A stretch of DNA of 64,000 nt from Atlantibacter hermannii. Lineage in GTDB: Bacteria > Pseudomonadota > Gammaproteobacteria > Enterobacterales > Enterobacteriaceae. Made by a program: the position numbers and the translations under genes. Below are positions 50,895-62,084 of this stretch, piece after piece (the first letter of the stretch is position 1; each line of letters begins with the position of its first letter). The stretch lies in assembly GCF_009907385.1 (NCBI RefSeq), contig NZ_JAAATR010000033.1, positions 124,001-188,000 on the forward strand. Reading direction: 5' to 3'. The notes beneath the pieces were generated by a model. The model was not told where the DNA came from. It was given only the letters and a program-made list of their open reading frames with translations, and did not search any database.

Positions 50895-52379
50895 ATGTCT
50901 CGTAATACTGAAGCAACTGACGATGTCAAAACCTGGACCGGGCACCTCAACTATAAAGAGGGCTTTTTTACCCGGTTACAGACCGATGAGCTGGCAAAAG
51001 GCATTAACGAAGAGGTGGTGCGGGCGATCTCTGCGCGCCGTAACGAACCCGACTGGATGCTGCAATTCCGTCTCGATGCGTATCGCGCGTGGCTGGAGAT
51101 GGAAGAGCCGCACTGGCTCAAGGCCCATTACGATAAGCTGAACTATCAGGATTACAGCTATTACTCCGCGCCGTCCTGCGGCAACTGCGATGATAGCTGC
51201 GGTTCCCAGCCGGGCGCCGTCCAGCAGACCGGCAGCAACAGCTATTTAACCGACGAAGTGGAAAAAGCCTTCGAACAGCTTGGCGTGCCGGTGCGCGAGG
51301 GGAAAGAGGTGGCGGTGGACGCCATTTTTGACTCGGTGTCGGTCGCGACCACCTATCGCGAAAAGCTGGCCGACCAGGGGATTATTTTCTGTTCTTTCGG
51401 CGAGGCTATCCACGAATTCCCGGAGCTGGTGCGCCAGTATCTGGGGACCGTGGTGCCGTCTAACGACAACTTTTTCGCGGCGCTGAACGCGGCGGTGGCG
51501 TCGGACGGCACCTTTATCTACATCCCGAAAGGGGTGCGCTGCCCGATGGAGCTGTCGACCTATTTCCGCATTAACGCGGAAAAAACCGGTCAGTTCGAGC
51601 GCACTATTCTGATCGCCGATGAAGGCAGCTACGTCAGCTATATCGAAGGCTGCTCCGCTCCGGTGCGCGACAGCTATCAGCTGCACGCGGCGGTGGTGGA
51701 AGTGATCATCCATAAAGACGCAGAGGTGAAATACTCCACGGTGCAGAACTGGTTCCCGGGCGATAACAACACCGGCGGGATTTTAAACTTCGTGACCAAG
51801 CGCGCGCTGTGCGAAGGCGAGAACAGCAAAATGTCCTGGACCCAGTCCGAGACCGGTTCCGCCATTACCTGGAAATACCCAAGCTGCATTCTGCGCGGCG
51901 ATAACTCTATCGGCGAATTCTTCTCGGTGGCGCTGACCAGCGGGCACCAGCAGGCCGATACCGGCACCAAGATGATCCACATCGGTAAAAACACCCGGTC
52001 GACCATTATCTCGAAAGGGATTTCAGCAGGACACAGCCAGAACAGCTACCGCGGTCTGGTGAAAATCATGCCGACCGCCACCAATGCGCGTAACTTTACC
52101 CAGTGCGACTCAATGCTGATCGGACCGGACTGCGGGGCGCATACCTTCCCGTATGTGGAGTGCCGCAATAACTCGGCGCAGCTGGAGCATGAAGCCACCA
52201 CCTCGCGCATCGGTGAAGACCAGCTGTTCTACTGCCTGCAACGCGGCATCAGCGAAGACGACGCTATCTCGATGATCGTCAACGGCTTCTGTAAGGATGT
52301 ATTTTCCGAGCTGCCGCTGGAGTTTGCGGTGGAAGCCCAAAAACTATTAGCCATCAGCCTTGAGCACAGCGTCGGTTAA
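50895..52379 (+). CDS. sufB: Fe-S cluster scaffold subunit SufB
   Basis: A 494-residue scaffold component of the SufBC2D complex, on which the cluster is built. Conserved parts: [19 protein letters not shown] near the N-terminus, GNFFAALN-like [33 protein letters not shown], and the C-terminal [21 protein letters not shown] with the functional Cys and Glu. ATG at 50895 is chosen ([10 protein letters not shown]), as in E. coli; the 14 codons above it overlap sufA. Confidence 0.96.
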   Translation: MSRNTEATDDVKTWTGHLNYKEGFFTRLQTDELAKGINEEVVRAISARRNEPDWMLQFRLDAYRAWLEMEEPHWLKAHYDKLNYQDYSYYSAPSCGNCDDSCGSQPGAVQQTGSNSYLTDEVEKAFEQLGVPVREGKEVAVDAIFDSVSVATTYREKLADQGIIFCSFGEAIHEFPELVRQYLGTVVPSNDNFFAALNAAVASDGTFIYIPKGVRCPMELSTYFRINAEKTGQFERTILIADEGSYVSYIEGCSAPVRDSYQLHAAVVEVIIHKDAEVKYSTVQNWFPGDNNTGGILNFVTKRALCEGENSKMSWTQSETGSAITWKYPSCILRGDNSIGEFFSVALTSGHQQADTGTKMIHIGKNTRSTIISKGISAGHSQNSYRGLVKIMPTATNARNFTQCDSMLIGPDCGAHTFPYVECRNNSAQLEHEATTSRIGEDQLFYCLQRGISEDDAISMIVNGFCKDVFSELPLEFAVEAQKLLAISLEHSVG

Positions 52380-52395
52380 GCCATAAGGATACGAA

Positions 52396-53142
52396 ATGTT
52401 AAGTATTAAAGATTTAGACGTTAGCGTTGAAGATAAGCAGATCCTGCGTGGTTTATCCCTTGAGGTGCGGCCAGGAGAAGTGCACGCCATCATGGGGCCG
52501 AACGGTTCCGGGAAGAGCACCCTGTCAGCGACCCTGGCGGGACGGGAAGATTATGAAGTGACCGGCGGCGAGGTGCATTTCAAAGGCAAAGACCTGCTGG
52601 AGCTGGATCCGGAAGACCGCGCCGGGGAAGGCATTTTTATGGCGTTTCAGTATCCGGTAGAGATCCCCGGCGTCAGCAATCAGTTTTTCCTGCAAACCGC
52701 GCTGAACGCCGTGCGTAAATACCGCGGGCAGGAAGAGCTTGATCGCTTTGATTTCCAGGATCTGATGGAAGAAAAAATCAAGCTGCTGAAGATGCCGGAA
52801 GATTTGCTGACCCGTTCGGTCAACGTCGGGTTTTCCGGCGGCGAGAAAAAGCGCAACGATATTCTGCAAATGGCGGTGCTGGAGCCGGATCTGTGCATTC
52901 TGGATGAGTCCGACTCCGGGCTGGACATCGACGCCCTGAAGATTGTGGCAGACGGCGTTAACGCCCTGCGCGACGGCAAGCGCTCGTTCATCATCGTAAC
53001 TCACTACCAGCGTATTCTTGATTACATCAAGCCTGACTATGTACACGTGCTTTATCAGGGGCGCATCGTGAAATCCGGCGACTTCACCCTGGTGAAACAA
53101 CTGGAGGAGCAAGGCTATGGCTGGCTTACCGAACAGCGCTAA
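52396..53142 (+). CDS. sufC: Fe-S cluster assembly ATPase SufC
   Basis: A 248-residue ABC-type ATPase that drives conformational change in SufBCD. Walker A GPNGSGKST (about 34-42), signature VGFSGGEKKRNDILQM, Walker B LCILDESDSGLDID, and switch His VTHYQRILD. As usual for SufC, Asn/Glu-variant residues appear in the Walker B-D region. The last 26 bases overlap sufD in another frame. Confidence 0.97.
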   Translation: MLSIKDLDVSVEDKQILRGLSLEVRPGEVHAIMGPNGSGKSTLSATLAGREDYEVTGGEVHFKGKDLLELDPEDRAGEGIFMAFQYPVEIPGVSNQFFLQTALNAVRKYRGQEELDRFDFQDLMEEKIKLLKMPEDLLTRSVNVGFSGGEKKRNDILQMAVLEPDLCILDESDSGLDIDALKIVADGVNALRDGKRSFIIVTHYQRILDYIKPDYVHVLYQGRIVKSGDFTLVKQLEEQGYGWLTEQR

Positions 53143-54388
53143 CGCACTGCAACAATGGCACCGCCTGTTTGAGGCCGGGGGCGAAACGCGCTCTCCTCAG
53201 GCGCAGGAGCACCTGCAACAGCTGCTGCGTGAAGGGCTGCCGGGCCGTAAACATGAAAACTGGAAATACACGCCGTTGAACGGCCTGCTGGAGCGCACAT
53301 TCGTCGCCCCGGCGCGCCAGCCGGTGGAGGCGGCGCAGGTTCAGCGTCTGGCTCTGCCGGTAGAGGCCATCAAACTGGTGTTCGTTGACGGCGAATATGA
53401 GCCATCGCTGAGCGATGACGCCAGCAACAGCGGATTTGACATTGCTGTCAACGACCAGCGCGACAGCCTGCCGCCCGCCGTTCAGCCGGAGGTGTTTTTG
53501 CATCTGACGGAAAGCCTGGCGCGTTCGGTGACCCATATTCGCGTCAGGCGCAACCAGCAGCCGGCAAAGCCGCTGCTGTTAATGCACCTGAGCAGCGGGC
53601 GCGATGGCGATGAAATCAGCACCGCCCATTACCGTCACCATCTGGTGCTGGAGAGCGGGGCGCAGGCCACGGTGTATGAGCACTACGTCAGCCTTGACGC
53701 GCTGCGCCACTTCACCGGGTCGCGCCTGACTATTGAAGGCGGCGCCAACAGCCAGCTGCATCACTACAAGCTGGCGTTCGAAAACCCGGTATGCCACCAC
53801 TTCGCCCATAACGATCTGCTGCTGGAGCAGGACGCGTCGGTGCTGAGCAGCAGCTTTCTGCTAGGCGGCGCGGTGCTGCGCCACAACACCAGCACTCAGC
53901 TTAACGGTGAAAACATCACACTGCGCCTTAACAGCCTGGCGCTGCCGGTGAATAACGAGGTGTGCGACAGCCGTACCTGGCTGGAGCATAACAAGGGCTA
54001 CTGCAACAGCCGCCAGCTACATAAAGTCATCGCCCGGGATCGCGGTAAAGCGGTGTTCAACGGCCTGATTAAGGTGGCGAAGCATGCGCTGAAAACCGAC
54101 GGGCAGATGACCAATAACAACCTGCTGTTGGGGCGTCTTTCGGAAGTGGATACTAAGCCGCAGCTGGAGATTTACGCCGACGACGTTAAATGCAGCCACG
54201 GCGCGACCGTCGGGCGCATCGACGACGAACAGATGTTCTATCTGCGCTCGCGCGGGATCGACCAGATTTCGGCGCAGAAAATGATTATTTACGCCTTTGC
54301 CGCCGAACTGACCGAGTCGGTGACCGATGACGTAGTCAAACAGCAGGTGCTGGCCCGGATCGAGGAGCGCCTGGGAGGTGAGGCATGA
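53117..54388 (+). CDS. sufD: Fe-S cluster assembly protein SufD
   Basis: A 423-residue SufB paralogue and partner in SufBC2D, needed for iron entry. N-terminal helical region with [11 protein letters not shown], then a beta-helix core, and the C-terminal [24 protein letters not shown] with the key His. Start overlaps sufC by 26 bases, as in E. coli, with GGAGG-like AGGAGCAAGG before it. Stop overlaps the sufS start by 4 bases. Confidence 0.96.
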   Translation: MAGLPNSANALQQWHRLFEAGGETRSPQAQEHLQQLLREGLPGRKHENWKYTPLNGLLERTFVAPARQPVEAAQVQRLALPVEAIKLVFVDGEYEPSLSDDASNSGFDIAVNDQRDSLPPAVQPEVFLHLTESLARSVTHIRVRRNQQPAKPLLLMHLSSGRDGDEISTAHYRHHLVLESGAQATVYEHYVSLDALRHFTGSRLTIEGGANSQLHHYKLAFENPVCHHFAHNDLLLEQDASVLSSSFLLGGAVLRHNTSTQLNGENITLRLNSLALPVNNEVCDSRTWLEHNKGYCNSRQLHKVIARDRGKAVFNGLIKVAKHALKTDGQMTNNNLLLGRLSEVDTKPQLEIYADDVKCSHGATVGRIDDEQMFYLRSRGIDQISAQKMIIYAFAAELTESVTDDVVKQQVLARIEERLGGEA

Positions 54389-55605
54389 GTTATAACGTTG
54401 AACAGGTCCGCGCCGATTTCCCGGTGTTGACCCGTGAAGTCAACGGGCAACCGCTGGCCTATCTCGATAGCGCCGCCAGCGCCCAGAAACCCAACGCGGT
54501 GATCGATGCGCAGTCGGAACTCTATCGCCACGGCTACGCGGCGGTGCATCGCGGGATCCATACCCTGAGCGCCGAAGCCACCGAGCGAATGGAAAACGTG
54601 CGCAGCCAGGTGGCGCGCTTTATTGGCGCGGCTTCACCGGAAGAAATCGTGTTTGTGCGCGGCACCACCGAGGGGATTAACCTGGTGGCTAATAGCTGGG
54701 GCATGAGCGCGGTCTCCGCCGGGGATAACATCATCATCTCCACCATGGAGCATCACGCCAATATCGTGCCGTGGCAGATGCTGTGCAAACGCACCGGGGC
54801 CGAGCTGCGGGTGATCCCGCTCAATCAGGACGGTACGCTCCAGCTAGAACGGCTTCCTGAACTGATTGACGCCAACACCAGACTGCTGGCCATCACCCAG
54901 GTCTCTAATGTGCTGGGCACCGAAAACCCGGTTGCTGAAATGATTAAGCTGGCGCATCAGTCAGGCGTTAAAGTGCTGATAGACGGCGCTCAGGCGGTGA
55001 TGCACCACCCTGTTGACGTCGCGGCGCTGGACTGCGATTTCTACGTGTTTTCGGGCCATAAGCTCTACGGCCCGACGGGCATCGGCGTGCTGTACGTCAA
55101 AGAGGCCATTTTGCAGGCCATGCCGCCCTGGGAAGGGGGCGGGGCGATGATCGCCACCGTCAGCCTGACCGAAGGCACCACCTGGACGGCGGCTCCCTGG
55201 CGCTTCGAAGCCGGGACGCCGAATACCGCCGGGATTATCGGCCTGGGCGCGGCGATCCAGTATGTCGGGGAGATCGGCCTGGCGAACATTAACGAATACG
55301 AACAGACGCTGATGCGTTATGCGCTGGACGAACTGGCGAAGGTGCCGGATCTCACGCTGTATGGCCCCGCGTCGCGGTTAGGGGTGATCGCCTTCAACCT
55401 CGGCAAGCATCATGCCTATGACGTCGGGAGCTTTTTAGATAACTACGGCATTGCGGTGCGCACCGGCCACCACTGCGCCATGCCGCTGATGGATTTTTAC
55501 GGCGTACCGGCCATGTGCCGCGCGTCACTGGCGATGTACAACACCGAAGAAGAGGTCGACAGGCTGGTGGCGGGATTAATCCGCATTCACCGTCTGTTGG
55601 GCTGA
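54385..55605 (+). CDS. sufS: Cysteine desulfurase SufS
   Basis: A 406-residue PLP enzyme that takes sulfur from cysteine for Fe-S clusters (and from selenocysteine). PLP Lys is in [13 protein letters not shown] (about 226), the active-site Cys in [12 protein letters not shown] (about 364). ATHHAN-type EHHANIVPW motif binds PLP. GGAGGTGAGGC lies just before the ATG, which overlaps sufD by 4 bases. Confidence 0.97.
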   Translation: MSYNVEQVRADFPVLTREVNGQPLAYLDSAASAQKPNAVIDAQSELYRHGYAAVHRGIHTLSAEATERMENVRSQVARFIGAASPEEIVFVRGTTEGINLVANSWGMSAVSAGDNIIISTMEHHANIVPWQMLCKRTGAELRVIPLNQDGTLQLERLPELIDANTRLLAITQVSNVLGTENPVAEMIKLAHQSGVKVLIDGAQAVMHHPVDVAALDCDFYVFSGHKLYGPTGIGVLYVKEAILQAMPPWEGGGAMIATVSLTEGTTWTAAPWRFEAGTPNTAGIIGLGAAIQYVGEIGLANINEYEQTLMRYALDELAKVPDLTLYGPASRLGVIAFNLGKHHAYDVGSFLDNYGIAVRTGHHCAMPLMDFYGVPAMCRASLAMYNTEEEVDRLVAGLIRIHRLLG

Positions 55606-55618
55606 CAGGGAGATTCTG

Positions 55619-56035
55619 ATGGCAACATTGCCGGAACGTGAAAAACTGTTGCGCAACTTTAATCGCTGCGCCAACTGGGAAGAGAAGTATCTCTATATCA
55701 TTGAACTGGGACAGCGCCTGCCTGCGCTCAGCGACGAGGCGCACAGCGCGGAAAACAAAATTCAGGGCTGCCAGAGCCAGGTGTGGATTGTACTGAATCA
55801 GCGCGACGACGGCGTCATCGAATTACAGGGCGACAGCGACGCCGCCATCGTTAAAGGGCTGATCGCGGTGGTATTTGCGCTGTATCAGCAGATGACCGCT
55901 CAGGACATTGTCGCCTTTGATGTGCGTCCGTGGTTTGAACAGATGGCGCTGACGCAGCATCTTACCCCGTCCCGCTCCCAAGGGCTTGAAGCAATGATCC
56001 GCGCAATTCGCGCCAGGGCCGCAGAACTTAGCTAA
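55619..56035 (+). CDS. sufE: Sulfur acceptor SufE
   Basis: A 138-residue protein that accepts persulfide sulfur from SufS and passes it to SufB. The acceptor Cys is in [12 protein letters not shown] (about residue 51). GGGAGATTCTG precedes the ATG. Last suf gene, 13 bases after sufS; a perfect 9-base-pair hairpin at 56066-56085 follows. Confidence 0.97.
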   Translation: MATLPEREKLLRNFNRCANWEEKYLYIIELGQRLPALSDEAHSAENKIQGCQSQVWIVLNQRDDGVIELQGDSDAAIVKGLIAVVFALYQQMTAQDIVAFDVRPWFEQMALTQHLTPSRSQGLEAMIRAIRARAAELS

Positions 56036-56065
56036 ACTCAAAGAGATTGCTTTCATCCTGTTATG

Positions 56066-56093
56066 CGAGGCGATGAATCGCCTCGTGTTCTTT
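56066..56093 (+). terminator. Possible suf operon terminator
   Basis: CGAGGCGAT-GA-ATCGCCTCG perfect stem followed by TGTTCTTT. The tail is only moderately T-rich, so some transcription may continue into ldtE. Confidence 0.65.
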
Positions 56094-56135
56094 CAGCATT
56101 CCGGCGTTCTGCCGGTGAACACAGGAAATAATTAT

Positions 56136-57185
56136 ATGAAACGCGCGGTCTCTTTAACTCCAGTAACATTATCAATACTGTTGGGCGCCTCACAGGCGGC
56201 GTTTGCCGTGGATTATCCGCTGCCGCCGCCAGGCAGCCGTATCATTGGGCATAACCAAACCTACGTCGTGCCCAATGACGGCAAAAGTCTCGAATACATC
56301 GCCGAGAAGTTTGAAACCGGCGTGTTGTCGCTGATTGAAGCTAACAATACCGTCGACCCCTATCTGCCCAAACCGGGCACGCCGCTGATTATCCCCTCGC
56401 AGATGATCCTGCCGGATACGCCGCGCGAGGGAATTGTAATTAATCTGGCGGAGCTGCGACTGTATTACTATCCGCCAGGGCAGAACCGGGTGGAAGTTTA
56501 CCCGCTGGGGATTGGTCAACTGGGGCGTGAAACGCCGGTGATGGTGACCCGCATTAGCCAGAAAATCCCTAATCCGACCTGGACGCCGACCGCCAATATC
56601 CGGGCGCGCTCGCTGGCGCAGGGCATCAAACTGCCCGCAGTGGTGCCTGCCGGGCCGAATAACCCGTTAGGGCGCTATGCGCTGCGTCTGGAAGAGGGCG
56701 GCGGTGAGTATCTGATCCACGGCACCAACGTGCGCAGCAGCATCGGGATGCGGGTTAGCTCTGGCTGTATCCGCATGCGCGCGCCAGATATCAAAGCGCT
56801 GTTTAGCCAGGCGGCATGGGGGACGCGCGTGCAGATTATTGATGAGCCGGTGAAGTACAGCGTCGAGCCGGACGGCAAACGTTATGTTGAAGTGCACCAG
56901 CCGCTGTCGAAAAACGACTGGGATAATCCGCAAACCCTGCCTATCGCGATCAATGCCGCCTTTGGGCAGTTCATCGATGACGGGCGGACCGACGGCATGG
57001 CGGTGGATAATGCCATCACCCGGCGGGCAGGCTATCCGGTGGACGTCAGCGGCATGCAAAGCAAACCGTCTGGCTTAGCGCCGGTAGCACCGATTCAGAG
57101 CGTTAAAGCGCAGCCGCAGGACGCGGGAAGTCCTCAGCAGGACATTACGTTAGTAAGTGGGCAAAACGGCGTAGTGATGCAGTGA
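56136..57185 (+). CDS. ldtE: L,D-transpeptidase LdtE
   Basis: A 349-residue periplasmic L,D-transpeptidase (YkuD domain) that forms 3-3 cross-links between meso-DAP residues in murein. Signal peptide ends near QAAFA|VD; a LysM-like [20 protein letters not shown] comes next; the YkuD core holds [20 protein letters not shown] with the catalytic Cys and His. ATG at 56136 fits the signal peptide; an upstream in-frame ATG at 56073 is rejected. Longer than E. coli LdtE (334) by a Pro/Gln-rich tail. Confidence 0.93.
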   Translation: MKRAVSLTPVTLSILLGASQAAFAVDYPLPPPGSRIIGHNQTYVVPNDGKSLEYIAEKFETGVLSLIEANNTVDPYLPKPGTPLIIPSQMILPDTPREGIVINLAELRLYYYPPGQNRVEVYPLGIGQLGRETPVMVTRISQKIPNPTWTPTANIRARSLAQGIKLPAVVPAGPNNPLGRYALRLEEGGGEYLIHGTNVRSSIGMRVSSGCIRMRAPDIKALFSQAAWGTRVQIIDEPVKYSVEPDGKRYVEVHQPLSKNDWDNPQTLPIAINAAFGQFIDDGRTDGMAVDNAITRRAGYPVDVSGMQSKPSGLAPVAPIQSVKAQPQDAGSPQQDITLVSGQNGVVMQ

Positions 57186-57204
57186 AGGGGCTTAAACGCA
57201 GTGC

Positions 57205-57236
57205 AAAAAAAATGGCGCACAAAGTGCGCCATTCTT
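57205..57236 (-). terminator. Terminator of lpp
   Basis: Minus-strand ATGGCGCAC-TTT-GTGCGCCAT hairpin followed by T7-8, just after the lpp stop. Confidence 0.94.
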
Positions 57237-57249
57237 AACACAGGTACTA

Positions 57250-57743
<494 letters not shown>

Positions 57744-57770
57744 AAAAAAAGCACCCGAAGGTGCTTTTTT
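57744..57770 (-). terminator. Terminator of pykF
   Basis: GCACC-(C)GAA(G)-GGTGC hairpin with A7 on one side and T6 on the other, read on the minus strand after pykF; may act in both directions. Confidence 0.9.
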
Positions 57771-57793
57771 AACGCATTAATTAACGTTTTTAA

Positions 57794-59206
57794 TTAAAGA
57801 ACGTGTACCGATGCAGTATTGGTCGTGCCGCTCGGAACCAGCGCGCCGGATACCATTACCACCACGTCACCTTTATTCGCCAGGCCGCTTTCCAGCGCCG
57901 CTTCTTTACCCAGACGATAGAAATCATCGGTAGAGGCGATCTCTTTTACCAACTGCGTGACCACGCCTTTGCTCAGCACCAGCTGACGGGCGGTGATTTC
58001 GTTAGTGGTCAGCGCCAGGATGGTGGCGTTCGGGAAGTATTTACGTACTGCTTTAGCGGATTTACCGCCCTGGGTGGCCACAACAATCAGGTTGGCTTCC
58101 AGATTTTCAGCGGTTTCCACCGCGCCACGGCACACGGCCTCGGTGATGCGAAGTTTACGGTTGCCGTTATGGTTGTCCAGACGGCTCTGCATCACGCGAT
58201 CGGTACGCTCGCAGATAGTCGCCATGATGGTGACCGCTTCCAGCGGGTATTTCCCTTTGGCCGATTCGCCGGACAGCATCACGGCATCGGTGCCGTCGAT
58301 GATGGCGTTCGCCACGTCACCGGCTTCTGCGCGGGTAGGGCGCGGGTTTTTGATCATGGAGTCCAGCATCTGGGTCGCGGTGATCACCACTTTACGGGCG
58401 CGAACGCATTTTTCGATCATCATCTTCTGCGCGAAGATGACCTCTTCAACCGGGATTTCCACACCCAGGTCGCCGCGCGCAACCATGATGCCGTCAGACG
58501 CTTCGAGGATTTCGTCGAAGTTGTTCAGGCCTTCCTGGTTTTCGATTTTGGAGATGATCTGGATAGCTTCGCCGCCGTTGGCTTTCAGGTGGGCGCGAAT
58601 TTCTTCCACGTCGGAACGCTTACGGATAAAGGACGCTGCTACGAAATCAACGCCTTGCTCGCAACCGAAGATCAGGTCTTTTTTATCTTTCTCAGCCAGC
58701 GCCGGCAGAGCGATGGAAACGCCTGGCAGGTTAACGCCTTTGTTTTCGCCCAGGTCGCCGTTGTTCAGAACCTTACAAATAACCTTGTTGCCTTCGATAG
58801 CAGTCACTTCCATACCAATCAGGCCATCGTCCACCAGTACGGTGTTGCCGACGCTCAGGTCATTGGTAAAGCCTTCATAGGTGACAGCAACGATTTCGCT
58901 GTTGCCAACGACGGTTTTGTCAGTAGTGAAGGTGAAGGTCTGGCCCGCTTTCAGCGAAACATCGTTACCGCCTTCCAGTTTGATGGTACGAATTTCCGGA
59001 CCTTTGGTGTCCAGCAGGATGGCGGCTTTCTTGCCGGATTTAGCCATCACGTTGCGCAGGTTTTTGATGCGCTGGCCATGCTCGTCATAGTCACCGTGGG
59101 AGAAGTTAAGACGCATCACGTTCATGCCCGCGTCGAGCATTTTAGACAGCATCTCTTCAGATTCGGTTTTCGGGCCGATGGTGCAAACAATTTTGGTCTT
59201 TTTCAT
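57794..59206 (-). CDS. pykF: Pyruvate kinase I PykF
   Basis: A 470-residue glycolytic enzyme that makes pyruvate and ATP from PEP, activated by fructose-1,6-bisphosphate. Seen: [26 protein letters not shown], catalytic Lys in [18 protein letters not shown] region, [12 protein letters not shown] and [16 protein letters not shown]-terminal FBP-binding domain. Length equals E. coli PykF. A Cra box is upstream. A 505-codon antisense frame is rejected. Confidence 0.98.
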   Translation of the reverse strand: MKKTKIVCTIGPKTESEEMLSKMLDAGMNVMRLNFSHGDYDEHGQRIKNLRNVMAKSGKKAAILLDTKGPEIRTIKLEGGNDVSLKAGQTFTFTTDKTVVGNSEIVAVTYEGFTNDLSVGNTVLVDDGLIGMEVTAIEGNKVICKVLNNGDLGENKGVNLPGVSIALPALAEKDKKDLIFGCEQGVDFVAASFIRKRSDVEEIRAHLKANGGEAIQIISKIENQEGLNNFDEILEASDGIMVARGDLGVEIPVEEVIFAQKMMIEKCVRARKVVITATQMLDSMIKNPRPTRAEAGDVANAIIDGTDAVMLSGESAKGKYPLEAVTIMATICERTDRVMQSRLDNHNGNRKLRITEAVCRGAVETAENLEANLIVVATQGGKSAKAVRKYFPNATILALTTNEITARQLVLSKGVVTQLVKEIASTDDFYRLGKEAALESGLANKGDVVVMVSGALVPSGTTNTASVHVL

Positions 59207-59657
59207 GACAGTTTAATCTTAACGTTGAGAAGGATAAGGGATTTTTACCCCACGGCATCGCGTGCCATGGGCGGAAACAGGTTGTTTAAAGCGCTGGTGG
59301 CACCGTATAAGAATAGGTGACATCAAAAAAGCGTGCAGAGGAATGTATGCTGAAGTTTCAGCCAGTAACAGGCAGGCAAAGTTATTATAAGAATTAAGGC
59401 CGTCCAATATGCTGAAACCATTCAAGTTAGAAACGGCGCTAGTATAAGGCAAACGCAACAGGAAGGAAAATAAAAACGCTGTTTCATAAAAGTTTCAGGC
59501 AGTTTCACAATCGCCTGTTATCAGCACGTTGCGTTTGAATAAACTTTGTTAATCATATTGTGACCGACCGCTCATTATCGGGTCTGTGGGAACATGAAAT
59601 AAATCACTGCGCCGATGTTGTATAGACGCACCCGGAGAGATGCGTCCGATTTACGCG
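59207..59657 (-). promoter_or_regulatory. pykF upstream region with Cra box
   Basis: GCTGAAACCATTCA at 59411-59424 matches the Cra consensus RSTGAAWCSNTHHW at every position, and Cra represses pykF in E. coli. The box is about 205 bases before the start codon, on the far side of the promoter. Beyond it, 59624-59645 forms a GACGCA-TGCGTC hairpin near the end of the 47-codon gene. No further gene was seen. Confidence 0.82.
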
Positions 59658-59801
59658 TTATTTGGTCTTAGATACCGGGTACAGCAATTCTCTCAAAATG
59701 CGGATCCGCTGCTCGGGGGTCAAATAAAAAGGCGAGGGGCAGTGGCGACGGGGTTCACGGGCCCAGACCTCTTTCAGGTTTTGCAGATATTGTTTAATCA
59801 T
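59658..59801 (-). CDS. Hypothetical 47-residue protein
   Basis: A small minus-strand gene too short for most gene callers, beginning MIKQYLQNLKEVWAREPRRH and ending YPVSKTK. GAGGAGAAACC lies before the ATG, a good ribosome binding site. It is basic, with a central PSPFYLTPEQRIRILREL that could form a helix. It is divergent from osmC, with about 177 bases between. Not recognised; an open frame on the other strand is less convincing. Confidence 0.6.
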   Translation of the reverse strand: MIKQYLQNLKEVWAREPRRHCPSPFYLTPEQRIRILRELLYPVSKTK

Positions 59802-59978
59802 CCTGGTTTCTCCTCATTCGGGAACGCTTTCAATCTGGCTGATGAAAAGCGGAAGAAAAACTGACGGCATTAATTTAATTGTTCCGCATTTAACCGACGC
59901 ATCATCTTCCTGTCATCTCCGGCAGGTTGACTATTTTTTCCTATACTTAGGCTTTGTTCCCGAAACAGGAGAGTAACG

Positions 59979-60410
59979 ATGACGATTCAAAAAAGCGGTC
60001 AGGCACACTGGGAAGGCGATATCAAAAGCGGCAAAGGCACCGTCACTACCGAGAGCGGCGTGCTGAGCCAACAGCCTTACGGCTTTAATACCCGTTTCGA
60101 AGGCGCAAAAGGCACCAACCCGGAAGAGCTGATTGGCGCGGCGCACGCGGCTTGTTTCTCAATGGCGCTTTCGCTAATGTTGGGCGAGGCGGGGCATAAA
60201 GCGCAGTCTATTGATACCAAAGCCGTGGTCTCGCTGGATAAAGCGGGCGGTGGTTTTGAAATCACTAAAGTCGCGCTGACCAGTGAAATTTCTGTACCGG
60301 GCGTCGATAAAAATGAATTCGACGAAATTATTCAAAAAGCCAAAGAAGGTTGCCCGGTTTCTAAAGTGCTGAATGCAGAGATTACGCTCAATTACACGTT
60401 GAAAAATTAA
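59979..60410 (+). CDS. osmC: Peroxiredoxin OsmC
   Basis: A 143-residue organic hydroperoxide reductase of the OsmC/Ohr family. The two redox Cys are in GAAHAACFSMALSL and EGCPVSKVLNAE; an Arg/Glu pair is present in RFEGAKGTNPEELIGA. AACAGGAGAG precedes the ATG. Induced by osmotic and stationary stress in E. coli, where the gene is at another locus; a CTATACT -10 element at 59941 fits RpoS use. A terminator follows. Confidence 0.96.
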   Translation: MTIQKSGQAHWEGDIKSGKGTVTTESGVLSQQPYGFNTRFEGAKGTNPEELIGAAHAACFSMALSLMLGEAGHKAQSIDTKAVVSLDKAGGGFEITKVALTSEISVPGVDKNEFDEIIQKAKEGCPVSKVLNAEITLNYTLKN

Positions 60411-60429
60411 TTCTCTGCTTCAACAATAG

Positions 60430-60465
60430 AATGGTCACCTTAATCGGTGACCGTTCACTTTTTTG
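60430..60465 (+). terminator. Terminator of osmC
   Basis: AATGGTCACC-TTAATC-GGTGACCGTT stem, followed by CACTTTTTT. Confidence 0.9.
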
Positions 60466-60595
60466 TCGGCTTTCAATGTGAACCTGTTGACCTCACCCTG
60501 ATGCGTCTATTTTTGTGTCGCATTTTGATTCATGCCAGGTAATCATTAACGTCTGAAAAATTTGGGTTCTCTATTTTTTACGTGAGCAAGTATTT

Positions 60596-60814
60596 ATGGG
60601 TAATCAACGTACAGACGAAGCGCTTTATCAGGAGATGTGCAGAGTCGTGGGCAAGGTGGTACTGGAAATGCGTGATTTAGGCCAGGAGCCAAAACACATT
60701 GTTATCGCAGGTGTTGTCAGAGCGGCGCTGGCGAATACAAAATTAACGCGTAGCGCGCTTACGGCTGAAGCTATGTCACGAGTCATCGACGCGTTGGCAC
60801 CGCAGCGCGGCTGA
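60596..60814 (+). CDS. fumD: Fumarase D (YdhZ)
   Basis: A 72-residue protein with YQEMCRVVGKVVLEMRDLGQEPKHIVIAGVVR, matching E. coli FumD (YdhZ), reported to have fumarase activity although far smaller than class I or II fumarases. In K-12 it lies beside pykF; here osmC and a 47-codon gene come between. The ribosome binding site is weak (GTGAGCAAG). Confidence 0.88.
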   Translation: MGNQRTDEALYQEMCRVVGKVVLEMRDLGQEPKHIVIAGVVRAALANTKLTRSALTAEAMSRVIDALAPQRG

Positions 60815-61203
60815 TTCGTGGCTTTTGAGCGACGAGGCGCGTTGCGTTAGCCCTCGTTGTTTTATCGACGTTTTAATAAATGGATTTCATTCAAAATTAA
60901 TCCCTTATTAAAAACAAGCTTAAATAAGCGAGCCGCAGTGGACAGGGTTAGTTTAACCGCTAAATTTTTTAGTGATGAACATACTTATATCCAGGCCATT
61001 TGAATGGCGTGTCAATATAGAATAATACTTTTCATCATTCATGATCGTTAATTGACAGCATTCTCTGGCGTACCTCCTGGGCTCAGCCCAAAAAAAACAG
61101 TCGTCTAAGCAGTATTAATCGTCAGTCCCGCAGTGTTATTGCTGCTGAATTAACGCTGCCTGGATCCTTATGAGTTTTCTGGCAATACCGATTGCAGGGA
61201 GAA
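60815..61203. other. Non-coding gap fumD to CHAT remnant
   Basis: 389 AT-rich bases. A hairpin at about 60833-60862 (ACGAGG/CCTCGT, then TTGTTTTAT) may terminate fumD. A TGGGCT-CAGCCCA hairpin near 61080-61092 is followed by A8 on the plus strand. No gene was recognised; the ydhR-ydhY genes of K-12 are not here. Confidence 0.5.
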
Positions 61204-62075
61204 ATGATGACTGATTATTCTGAGTTAGAACTGGTGATACAGCAGGCAATAGACGGGAGATTGCAAGCGTATGCATGCCGTCGCCCTAATGGGGGGAAAG
61301 CATAGCGCCAATCGTACCTTTTGAGCTTGATATGGCCGACCCCTTGCTGCGCGATCCTGGGCGCACAGGAAATATCCTCAGTCAGGCGTTATTTTCCTCT
61401 GATGAATTACGCAACGAATTTATTAAAGCGCGCGAACTCTCGGTAGCCAGAGGGATCGGTATGCTCCCCCTTTCTGGCACGACCGGTGCATTCGGTATTC
61501 AGGACGTGGATGCCGAATCCATGATGACGTTGCCGGCAAATCAAGCCTATTCAATGGCAGTCAATACCTCTACAAGGGTGGAGGCATTTCGGGGAGGCAT
61601 AGTGATATTGCCGGACCCGAAGTCGCGCATCTTTTCTGGCAAGCGGCGATCGGCGCGGGTACGCCAGAGTATGATGATTTTGATTTTCAACACCCGAAAA
61701 TGAAGATTGCTCCCTCTGCCATGACCGCGCGCTTGCCACAAAAATTGATGAGTTTCCTCGGGCGCATTCTGGCTTCCCGCGGTCATGTTGATCGCGCCTG
61801 GGCAACCAGTTTCCAGACAATCAAAGACGTTGCACAGACTCAGGGATTTCGCGATGTTGTGGGCAAGTTGAAGACGGAGTTACGTGTTGGTCAAATGGGG
61901 CATCTGGAGTAGTGAGTTAATCACTGTGCTTAACAATGCCAGGGACGGTAAGAAAGTGGCGGAGAATGAGATTCTGGCGCTGCGCACCGTGCGTGACGAT
62001 TATCGTCACTATATTGTTCTGGGCGATCCTGCGGTGTGGATAAGGCCTGAAGCGGCTGAAGAAAAGGGAATCTGA
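61204..62075 (+). pseudogene. Decayed CHAT-domain (caspase-like) protein gene
   Basis: Four reading-frame pieces in order make up one broken gene. (1) 61204-61305: MMTDYSELELVIQQAIDGRLQ, then stop. (2) from about 61308: APIVPFELDMADPLLRDPGRTGN and ALFSSDELRNEFIKARELSVARG, like the start of CHAT domains. (3) from about 61590: AGPEVAHLFWQAAIGAGTPEYDDF, APSAMTARLPQKL and RGHVDRAWATSF, resembling the late CHAT stretch. (4) 61884-62075: TVRDDYRHYIVLGDPAVWI, the typical CHAT end. At least three frameshifts are needed and the middle, with the expected catalytic His and Cys, is missing. Family assignment rests on these motifs read by eye. Confidence 0.7.
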
Positions 62076-62084
62076 TACTGAAAA

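Noticed and set aside
57803..59320. 505-codon plus-strand open frame
   Set aside because: Antisense shadow of pykF, which is complete and certain.
61071..61100. TGGGCT-CAGCCCA hairpin as a terminator
   Set aside because: The run of eight A follows on the plus strand; on the minus strand the T-run comes before the stem, so it has the wrong order for either direction.
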